Assembly: GCA_002451015.1 (NCBI GenBank)
Contig: DKBB01000164.1
Coordinates: 3,842-16,456 of the forward strand
Direction: 5' to 3'
Source: Acidobacteria bacterium UBA6911
GTDB taxonomy: Bacteria; Acidobacteriota; UBA6911
Length of the DNA: 12,615 nt
Positions 7,082 to 12,615 of the stretch are shown piece after piece. How positions within the stretch are numbered: the stretch's first letter is position 1; the number at the start of each line of letters is the position of its first letter. The position numbers were made by a program, and so were the translations under genes. The notes under the pieces were generated by a model. That model did no database searches, had not been told where the DNA came from, and saw nothing but the letters and a program-made list of their open reading frames with translations.

Positions 7082-8128
7082 TTATGGGCCGGGTATCTTT
7101 ACAAACCAGGGGTGACTGTACCAAAGATAACGACCGTCATTCAGAGGTGCCGTGCAATTCACCCTCTGCCGTCCTGAACCAAGCGGGTGTTGGGGCGCAA
7201 CTGCAAACCGTTTGCCGGTCTCCAGCCATCGAACCGCTACGCGCCCCTGGCCGCTGACGAAGCATGCAAGCTCGGCAAGACGCGCATCGGTTTCACCAAG
7301 CGTAATATCGATCTCGGGACGGGTGACGCCGACTACGGGTTCCCAGGGCGTCACATCACGAACGGGCATCGGCAGGCTTTTTACCTTGACTCTGAACTCC
7401 CCGATATCGGAATACGCCTCTGCGATGGGAAACCGTGGGAGAGCCCGCTGGTCACTTCCGGGGCCCACGGCTCCCGAGTGCTGTCCGAAACATATGTATC
7501 CCATCTCCTGCAATTTCCCGGCGATCGCGCCGTCAAACTCACCATAGGGATACGAAAAGACGTGGGGCACGGGTTCGAGTTCCTCTGAAAGGCGCATGCG
7601 CCCCTTCTCGAAATCCGCCAGCACCCGCCCGATCCGTTCCTGATCGGATTCACCTTTTAGTTTCGATATCATCGAAAGATGGCTTGCGCCATGGTTGGCG
7701 AAACTAGCACCTCCGCCTGCCATTTTCCTCATCTGTTCCCAGGTCATATAGGCTGTCATTCCTTCGTCGACGGGATCGGAAGACACGAATACCGTAAACG
7801 GGAATCCATACTCATGCAGCCTGGGAAAGGCGACTTCATAGACGGATCGATAGGCATCATCGATCGTTATCACCACGGAGTTGGACGGTAAAGGTTCCTT
7901 GTCCGTGAGGGATGCAAGAAGCCTGGAAAGCGGTATCACGGAATACCCTTCCTTTTTCAGGACCTCGAGCTGTGCCTCGAACCGTTCGATTCGAATGCTG
8001 GTTGAGGGATGTCGGTCTTCGCCGAAGCGATGGTACATCAGCACGACAGCCGAATGGTCCGCCCGGGCGGACATGAGGTTTAGACACAAAAGGACGAGTG
8101 TCAGTGCTGTAGAAAATCCGCGACGCAT
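7082..8128 (-). CDS. Secreted polysaccharide deacetylase (carbohydrate esterase family 4)
   Basis: The 348-residue product has a signal peptide (MRRGFSTALTLVLLCLNL, cut probably after SARA at residue 23). The NodB-type deacetylase domain follows: VVLMYHRF (28-35), the metal and catalytic motif TIDDAYRS with D90 and D91, the histidine pair H146 and H150 (NHGASH), and FSYPYGEFD (191-199). These enzymes remove acetyl groups from N-acetylated sugars in envelope or exopolysaccharide. Residues from about 255 form a C-terminal beta-rich domain with RQRVNCTAPLNDGRYLWYSH, seen in a subgroup of deacetylases. It probably forms an operon with the glucosaminidase gene 42 bases downstream; together they suggest envelope or exopolysaccharide remodelling. 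The ribosome site before the ATG is weak (AGG at about -11), so the exact start is less sure than the function. Confidence 0.88.
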   Translation of the reverse strand: MRRGFSTALTLVLLCLNLMSARADHSAVVLMYHRFGEDRHPSTSIRIERFEAQLEVLKKEGYSVIPLSRLLASLTDKEPLPSNSVVITIDDAYRSVYEVAFPRLHEYGFPFTVFVSSDPVDEGMTAYMTWEQMRKMAGGGASFANHGASHLSMISKLKGESDQERIGRVLADFEKGRMRLSEELEPVPHVFSYPYGEFDGAIAGKLQEMGYICFGQHSGAVGPGSDQRALPRFPIAEAYSDIGEFRVKVKSLPMPVRDVTPWEPVVGVTRPEIDITLGETDARLAELACFVSGQGRVAVRWLETGKRFAVAPQHPLGSGRQRVNCTAPLNDGRYLWYSHPWFVKIPGP

Positions 8129-8709
8129 GTCTTGCCTGACTTTTTCAATTTCTCCAGATATCGATCCACTCCGACATGGACACTGTTATCAGAAGTGATA
8201 CTTATAGGACTTTTGCTTCCTCGATCAGTTTAACATCGATCGCACTTTTTCATCATTAAATTGCGCTTTCCATGAAAAGCGGGAATTCGTGATTTAAAAG
8301 GATCTTTCTCAGCCGATGCTTAACCGGCATTCCCGGTAAGATACCTGTCTTGGCGGAACCTTCAAAAACCTGTCGGGCTTCATCCTTTTAAAATAGCCGG
8401 TTTATTCAAGTCTTTTCCGTACTTTCTATATAGATTGAATTCGATTGCTTTAATTTCCTAGGGAATCTGTGCACGCCGGCTATATCCAATCCGAAAGGGT
8501 TTTCAGACATGGGGAAAGATGCGCAGGATCGCACCGCAATCAAAACGAGAGGTTGTTTGTTGCCAAGCCTGGCAGCAGGGGCCCGAGCCGGGACAGGATG
8601 ATGCAAATGAAATTGTAGTCTTCCTATAATGGGAGGACTGCAATCATCTTCATAGCCTGAAACGCGGTAAAGCCTAATTTATCAGGTTTTAATTCTGAAA
8701 ACCCTCTGT
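8129..8709. other. Gene-poor gap, possibly with remnants of a decayed gene
   Basis: No intact gene is visible in this 581-base stretch. On the minus strand three short protein-like segments follow one another in different frames: 8457-8380 (contains AIEFNLYRKYGKDLNKP), 8384-8256 (contains GSAKTGILPGMPVKHRL) and 8217-8105 (contains VHVGVDRYLEKLKKSGKT, overlapping the start of the deacetylase gene). The frame changes fall at A-rich runs and stop codons separate the parts. This may be a degraded gene or chance. I recognise no family. Confidence 0.3.
8617..8639 (-). terminator. Possible weak terminator downstream of qmoC
   Basis: Minus-strand arms AGTCCTCC and GGAAGACT pair over eight bases with one wobble around a 7-base loop, followed by ACAATTTCATTT. 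It lies about 70 bases after the qmoC stop. The T-run is poor. A second, AT-rich stem (GGTTTT/AAAACC, 8685-8703) lies closer to the stop. Confidence 0.3.
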
Positions 8710-9972
8710 TCAGGTGCCCGGTGACAGGATTTTCTGATTTCGCCCTGAGTACTCGGTGTAGACCAGGGCTACTGTCCTGTAAAGGACATGCGCCAGCTTG
8801 GAATATGGAAGATAGACCAGCAGATCGAACACGGCCACCAGGTGGACGAAATAAACCGAATAGGCCGCGACCATCAATTCTTTCCCTCCGTCAGGTTCAG
8901 CCACGTAGCGGAAGATCTCGGTCAGCAGGCCCGTCACTCCGACGATCAACAGAAGGCCCAGAAAGAGCCAGTCAAAGGATGAACTTGCTGGAGCATCCTC
9001 TTCTCCGCTCCGACGCTTTCGGATGGCCAGCACGCAACCAACCACCAGCGCGATCCCGCCGAGATTGGCCAATATTTTCCAGGGGCTCAGGATCGCGAAG
9101 GGATAAATCAGGTCCCGGTCGTGGCCCGGGATCATCGGATTGATGATGTAGAGGGCGACAACGGCCCAGACAGTCACCGCAAACAGTGCCGCAAAACCAT
9201 AGAATGCCCCCAGGTGAGCCGTCTTCCGCGAAGCCTGGCTGGTACACGAACTGAAACGGTCGTGGACCAGAATCGACTTGATGGTCCGAATCCAGCTGCT
9301 AATTATGCCGGTGGAAGGCACCACGAGTCCCGCTGTCCGGTCGGCCGCCTTCATCGCCTTCCAGAACCGTAGGACGCCCACTATGCCCCCAATCATTGCC
9401 AGACCCCAGAAAAGCGTGTAGAAGCCGATCAGCAGCCAGTGAGGAAAGAGAGCGGCATAGAATCCCTCGTGATGAAGATAGGTCAATACTCCCTGGCCCG
9501 AATTCCACAGGGGATCACGAAGCAAGAGCGCCAGGGCAAGCAGGACAACCGGAAGAAACAACAACAGCAATATATTCCTCCTTCCGATCAAACGGCCGAG
9601 AAATCCGGGAACGGCATAGTGCCGGACCGCCTCCTGGCGAACGGTATTCAGCAGGTCGCCCGGTTTGGCGCCCCGCGGGCACATCGTAGAGCAGTCGTTG
9701 CACTGGTGACACCACCAGACGTCCGGGTCGGCGAACAGTCGATCCTTCAGGCCCCACTGGGCCCAGATCATTTCCTTGCGCGGAAAGGGGGCCCGGTCCG
9801 GTGAAACGCCGCAGGCTACCGAACAGGTGCCGCACTGCATACATAGTTTGAAAGTGCTTCCGTTCTCTTTACTGAGGCTTCGTATGAAATCCACATCCGG
9901 TTCGATCTGGACCGGAGGCGTGTTTTTGGAAGGAGCAGAGGCTGTTGACGAGCTCTCCTGTCTTTCTGACAT
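8710..9972 (-). CDS. qmoC: Quinone-interacting membrane-bound oxidoreductase subunit QmoC (orphan copy)
   Basis: QmoC is the membrane subunit of QmoABC, which links menaquinol to APS reductase. The 420-residue protein has an HdrC-like N-terminal half with two [4Fe-4S] sites, C44, C47, C50, C54 and C88, C91, C94, C98, and the QmoC-typical stretch FPRKEMIWAQWGLKD (63-77). About six membrane helices follow (HdrE-like cytochrome b part), with histidines in HLGAFYG and in HLVAVFDLLVYLPYSKLAH as haem candidates. The ATG at 9972 is preferred because AGGAG lies five to seven bases upstream; a GTG at 9990 would add six residues but its purine-rich site is too close. The gene is monocistronic here: a gap follows, a divergent regulator precedes, and qmoA and qmoB are absent. 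The usual order is qmoA-qmoB-qmoC beside aprBA, so this may be a second copy or a relocated subunit. Confidence 0.9.
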   Translation of the reverse strand: MSERQESSSTASAPSKNTPPVQIEPDVDFIRSLSKENGSTFKLCMQCGTCSVACGVSPDRAPFPRKEMIWAQWGLKDRLFADPDVWWCHQCNDCSTMCPRGAKPGDLLNTVRQEAVRHYAVPGFLGRLIGRRNILLLLFLPVVLLALALLLRDPLWNSGQGVLTYLHHEGFYAALFPHWLLIGFYTLFWGLAMIGGIVGVLRFWKAMKAADRTAGLVVPSTGIISSWIRTIKSILVHDRFSSCTSQASRKTAHLGAFYGFAALFAVTVWAVVALYIINPMIPGHDRDLIYPFAILSPWKILANLGGIALVVGCVLAIRKRRSGEEDAPASSSFDWLFLGLLLIVGVTGLLTEIFRYVAEPDGGKELMVAAYSVYFVHLVAVFDLLVYLPYSKLAHVLYRTVALVYTEYSGRNQKILSPGT

Positions 9973-10077
9973 CGGTTCTCCTGTAGACACTTCCCCTCAC
10001 AGGGCAGGCAATCCTCCATGAGCTCGCGAAGATGCAGGTTAAAGGAGGGAACTCCCGAATGCAAGCGATTTGTTTGA

Positions 10078-10107
10078 ATTATCCTAAATATAGCTGTTTC
10101 CCGGCAA
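10078..10107 (-). promoter_or_regulatory. Candidate promoter for qmoC
   Basis: On the minus strand TTGCCG (10107-10102) and GATAAT (10083-10078) are 18 bases apart, about 100 bases before the qmoC start. An alternative -10, TATATT, lies just upstream. The -35 match is modest. No GG-N10-GC sigma-54 site was found in this intergenic region on either strand, even though the divergent gene encodes a sigma-54 activator. Confidence 0.35.
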
Positions 10108-10162
10108 AGCCAAATTCCCGGGTGATTGCCTCTATCGATTTGGACGAATCCGGGTTTTCCAA

Positions 10163-10176
10163 GATAATGGTATACT
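10163..10176 (+). promoter_or_regulatory. Candidate promoter of the sigma-54 activator gene
   Basis: TATACT at 10171-10176 is preceded by TGG, giving an extended -10 element (TGnTATACT). An overlapping alternative is GATAAT at 10163-10168 with TTGGAC 17 bases upstream (10140-10145). Either would place the transcript start about 40-50 bases before the ATG at 10224. Confidence 0.4.
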
Positions 10177-10223
10177 GACTTTTTAGCTTGTTTGAGGATC
10201 ATACGGGTTTGGAAAATATCAGG

Positions 10224-11984
10224 ATGATCAGGATTCTTTTCTTTTGCACGGGAAATGGGGGGCGCAGCCTGATGGCTGCGGCATTCGCCCGGAAAATGGC
10301 CCCGGACGGTCTGGAGATTGTATGCGCGGGCGATGCCAGCCAGCAGCTGCATCCTGTCGCTTCTGAAATGTTAGGCGAGATCGGGGAAGATCCCCGAAAC
10401 CTCACAATTCATGGGTTGGAAGAGGTCCAGTATCAGTCTTTTGATGTTGTTGTGACGCTGTGTAATCACGCCAATGAAATCTGCCCGACTTTTCCCGGCA
10501 GCCCTACCAGGATCCATTGGCCATTGATGGATCCTACCAAAATGGACACGGATAAGGACAGGCTGTACGAAGCGTTCAGATTGACGCGGGATGAAATACG
10601 GCAACGTGTCGAAAGCCTCTTTTATCATGATTTTTTCAGGGCAATGCAGCAGCTGAGAGGAACGCTCGGCACACTACTGGACAACCTGACGGACGGTGTC
10701 CTGGCTCATGATTTCGAAAGGAAAATCTTTTTTTTCAACCGGGCGGCTCAGGAAATCACGGGATACGACTATACCGAAGTTGTGGGGCGGGATTGCCACG
10801 AAGTCTTTTCATCCCGTTTTTGCGGAGGAAATTGCCCGTTCTGTGAATACCCGAAAAATCCGAAGGGATCGAGGTTCCAATACCTCAGGACCTTTATCAA
10901 TAAGAAAGGGGAAAGGCGCGATCTGGAGATGTCGGTCGTTATCATCAATGCTCCCCTGAATGAAAAGATGGGAGGCGCCCTGGTTATTTTTCGGGATATG
11001 ACCGAAATTGTTCATTTGCGGAATCAGCTGGAGAGCAGCCGGGGTTTCTGCGGCATGGTCGGGCGCCATGCTTCAATGCAGGAAGTGTTCGATACGATTC
11101 GAGAACTGGCCGATATTAATGTCCCGATTTTGATACAGGGAGAAAGCGGAACCGGCAAGGAGATGGTGGCGACAGCGCTACATCAGTTGAGTAAAAGATC
11201 CGCAGGTCCTTTCGTACCGGTGAATTGCGGCGCGCTTCCCGAGGGAACCCTGGAAAGCGAGTTGTTCGGTCATGTCAAAGGGGCTTTTACGGGTGCCATC
11301 CACGACCGCAAAGGAAGATTTGCCCTGGCCGAGGGAGGGACGATCTTTCTGGACGAGATAGGAGAAATTTCTCCCGCAACCCAGGTGAAGCTTCTTCGGG
11401 TTATTCAGGAGAAGAGCTATATGCCCGTAGGGGGTGAAAAGAGTGTCCGGGCCGATGTTCGTGTCATCTGTGCCACCAATAAAGATCTCAAATTTTTGAC
11501 GCAACAGGGGCATTTTCGATCCGACCTCTTTTACCGCCTGGCCGTTATGCCTATTAATCTGCCCTCTTTAAAGGATCGTGGACGGGATATCTCCCTATTG
11601 GCGGATTATTTTCTTGATAAATATTCCGGGGACACCGGGAAAACGGTAAAGGAGATCTCACCGGAAGCACTGGAACTTCTGATTCGATACAACTGGCCGG
11701 GAAACGTTCGGGAACTGGGGAATGCCATTCAATATGCAATGGTAAAATGCCACAGCGGTCTTCTGGATGTGGAACATTTGCCTATGGAGATCCGGGAATA
11801 TTCCGAATCTCCCTCCGCTTCCAAAGCAGGGCGTCCGGCAAAACTCGAACTGGTGGCGGTTCGCGAGGCTTTGAGGACCACCGGGGGCAATCGAGCCGAG
11901 ACGGCGCGTTTGCTGGGTGTCAGTCGAACGACTCTGTATCGCTTTCTCGAAAAGAACGAAGTGTTACAAAATACAAATGTGTAA
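10224..11984 (+). CDS. ArsC/LMW-phosphatase-PAS-sigma-54 activator fusion protein
   Basis: This 586-residue protein has four parts. Residues 1-135 form a low-molecular-weight phosphatase fold of the thioredoxin-linked arsenate reductase type: P-loop C8-x5-R14-S15 (CTGNGGRS), the resolving pair C80-x6-C87 (TLCNHANEICP) and D103 in HWPLMDP. Residues 146-265 form a PAS domain with C191, C200, C204, C207. Residues 276-505 form the sigma-54 AAA+ domain: Walker A GESGTGKE (306-313), GAFTGA (353-358), Walker B IFLDEIGE (374-381), R432 and R438. A Fis-type HTH lies at 543-580. It should activate sigma-54 promoters in response to a signal read by the first two domains. The ATG at 10224 fits the family start (MIRILFFCTGN); a TTG at 10188 lacks a ribosome site. 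It is divergent from qmoC. Whether the ArsC domain is an enzyme or a sensor is unknown. Confidence 0.9.
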   Translation: MIRILFFCTGNGGRSLMAAAFARKMAPDGLEIVCAGDASQQLHPVASEMLGEIGEDPRNLTIHGLEEVQYQSFDVVVTLCNHANEICPTFPGSPTRIHWPLMDPTKMDTDKDRLYEAFRLTRDEIRQRVESLFYHDFFRAMQQLRGTLGTLLDNLTDGVLAHDFERKIFFFNRAAQEITGYDYTEVVGRDCHEVFSSRFCGGNCPFCEYPKNPKGSRFQYLRTFINKKGERRDLEMSVVIINAPLNEKMGGALVIFRDMTEIVHLRNQLESSRGFCGMVGRHASMQEVFDTIRELADINVPILIQGESGTGKEMVATALHQLSKRSAGPFVPVNCGALPEGTLESELFGHVKGAFTGAIHDRKGRFALAEGGTIFLDEIGEISPATQVKLLRVIQEKSYMPVGGEKSVRADVRVICATNKDLKFLTQQGHFRSDLFYRLAVMPINLPSLKDRGRDISLLADYFLDKYSGDTGKTVKEISPEALELLIRYNWPGNVRELGNAIQYAMVKCHSGLLDVEHLPMEIREYSESPSASKAGRPAKLELVAVREALRTTGGNRAETARLLGVSRTTLYRFLEKNEVLQNTNV

Positions 11985-12029
11985 CGAAATAATTATGAAA
12001 CAGTAGGCTTCTGTCGCAAAATGAAATAA

Positions 12030-12048
12030 GTTGTTATTTATAAACAAC
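12030..12048. repeat. AT-rich inverted repeat after the sigma-54 activator gene
   Basis: Arms GTTGTT and AACAAC flank a 7-base loop; a further TTGTT at 12053-12057 can pair with the same AACAA, so two stems compete. A T-run (12064-12068) follows at a distance. It may be a weak terminator for the activator gene, but the fit is poor. Confidence 0.3.
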
Positions 12049-12161
12049 ATAATTGTTATCCCCTTTTTCTCTTCACGAATACCTGTAGCAAAATTCCCCA
12101 TCGATCCGTTTGGATTCCACGATCTATAATTTCAGAGCATTGGCATTTATCTTATTGAAAA

Positions 12162-12180
12162 TAAATAATATAATTATTTA
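12162..12180. promoter_or_regulatory. Perfect AT-rich palindrome over a TATAAT box
   Basis: TAAATAATATAATTATTTA has eight-base arms around ATA. It contains a perfect TATAAT (12169-12174) on the plus strand, so transcription could start near 12181, about 70 bases before the GTG of the small gene. A -35 element is weak (TTTATC at 12146-12151, 17-base spacer). The palindrome would be well placed as an operator; the binding protein is unknown. Confidence 0.4.
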
Positions 12181-12252
12181 ATGCCGGAAATAATTTCTCA
12201 TGGCACACTTTATGCATGTGATTGTCTTGGAAGCAATTATCAGGGAGTCATA

Positions 12253-12477
12253 GTGACGAAGCCGTGCAATAAGAATATTATTAAAGTACTGCGCTTATCC
12301 CGCGACATGATGCTCCTTGCCGACAAAGGAGACGAAAGCCGGCAGGATCGGAGTTGCGGTGTGCTGTATGGTACGCTCAGGGACTCCGCCTACAAGCTTC
12401 GCAACCTGGCGGAACAGGAGATCAACATCCACAAGGACACGGGATTGTGGGATGTGGACGAGAGCAGCACAAGTTGA
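12253..12477 (+). CDS. Small conserved-looking protein of unknown function, 74 residues
   Basis: The product is soluble, charged and probably helical. Its core LLADKGDESRQDRSCGVLYG and the following LRDSAYKLRNLAEQE look like a folded helical protein with one central cysteine in a SCGVLYG turn. I have a loose impression of similar short proteins in other Desulfobacterota but cannot name a family. The start is chosen at GTG 12253 because AGGGAG (12242-12247) lies five bases upstream. An in-frame ATG at 12181 would give 98 residues but has no ribosome site, lies in AT-rich promoter-like sequence and adds an unlikely N-terminus. The next gene begins 22 bases after the stop with its own good ribosome site, so the two likely form an operon. 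Confidence 0.65.
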   Translation: MTKPCNKNIIKVLRLSRDMMLLADKGDESRQDRSCGVLYGTLRDSAYKLRNLAEQEINIHKDTGLWDVDESSTS

Positions 12478-12499
12478 AAGCCAAATCAGGAGTCAGTAA

Positions 12500-12615
12500 A
12501 TGCCCGAACAGAAGATGATTCAAAACTGCAATCTCCGGCTCATCCAACAAGATATTACAGATTTTGAAATTGAAGCATTTGTATTCTATGCACAGCCGAA
12601 TCTTGAGTTGGGAGC
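12500..12615 (+). CDS. Probable macro-domain protein, N-terminal part (runs off right edge)
   Basis: The 38 visible codons begin MPEQKMIQNCNLRLIQQDIT and continue DFEIEAFVFYAQPNLELG. This matches the start of macro domains, where a first strand is followed by xGDIT, then [ED]xDAxV and, usually, a glycine-rich loop. Macro domains bind or hydrolyse ADP-ribose derivatives. The glycine of GDIT is replaced by Q, and YAQPNLELG stands where NAAN is found in canonical enzymes, so it belongs to a divergent branch at best. AGGAG (12488-12492) lies seven bases before the ATG. It follows the 74-residue gene by 22 bases. The loop needed to judge activity lies outside the window. Confidence 0.6.
   Translation, partial: MPEQKMIQNCNLRLIQQDITDFEIEAFVFYAQPNLELG

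Noticed and set aside
9973..10223. Sigma-54 promoter (GG-N10-GC) between qmoC and the activator
   Set aside because: I looked on both strands because of the adjacent sigma-54 activator, but found no site with the needed GG and GC spacing and flanking bases.
9816..10352. Minus-strand ORF of 178 codons spanning the qmoC-regulator gap
   Set aside because: It overlaps the starts of two well-supported genes and its product has no domain features.
12181..12252. Longer version of the small protein starting at ATG 12181
   Set aside because: There is no ribosome site, the ATG abuts a TATAAT box, and a GTG with AGGGAG upstream gives a better start.

Overview
The window reads as chromosomal DNA from a dissimilatory sulfate-reducing bacterium, most likely a member of the Desulfobacterota (former Deltaproteobacteria). 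The evidence is the start of aprB (adenylylsulfate reductase beta subunit) at the left edge, a qmoC-type membrane subunit, a Tat-exported four-cluster ferredoxin with an NrfD partner in the order used by dsrOP, and a sigma-54 enhancer-binding protein. I cannot name a genus from sequence alone. No rRNA, tRNA, CRISPR array, insertion sequence or prophage gene was seen.

Layout. Positions 1-817 (minus): a MarR-family regulator whose stop codon overlaps the start of aprB (TAATG); aprB runs out of the window. A strong sigma-70-like promoter with a palindrome in its spacer lies at 896-925. Positions 1443-3044 (minus): a radical SAM protein of the tetraether-lipid-synthase (Tes, MJ0619-like) type, alone, with a long leader containing a perfect inverted repeat. 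Positions 3508-5441 (minus): a two-gene operon, Tat/4x[4Fe-4S] protein then NrfD-like membrane protein, with no catalytic subunit. A probable 52-residue ORF on the plus strand (5684-5842) follows. Positions 6017-8128 (minus): a cell-envelope pair, polysaccharide deacetylase then Bax-like glucosaminidase, ending in a likely terminator. Positions 8129-8709 hold no convincing gene. Positions 8710-9972 (minus): an orphan qmoC. Divergent from it, 10224-11984 (plus): a fusion of an ArsC/low-molecular-weight-phosphatase domain, a PAS domain, a sigma-54 AAA+ domain and a Fis-type HTH. Positions 12253 to the right edge (plus): a 74-residue unknown protein followed by the start of a probable macro-domain protein.

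How the parts may work together. AprBA reduces APS to sulfite, and QmoABC is its menaquinol-linked electron donor. Here qmoC stands about 8 kb from the marR-aprB operon and no qmoA or qmoB is in view. Both sulfate-reduction pieces sit beside a regulator with an unusual cysteine arrangement: the MarR protein has a four-cysteine tail, and the sigma-54 activator has an intact ArsC-type three-cysteine relay plus a cysteine-rich PAS domain. My inference is that this is an accessory sulfate-respiration locus under thiol- or oxyanion-responsive control. The sequence shows the domains and the layout but does not prove the signal.
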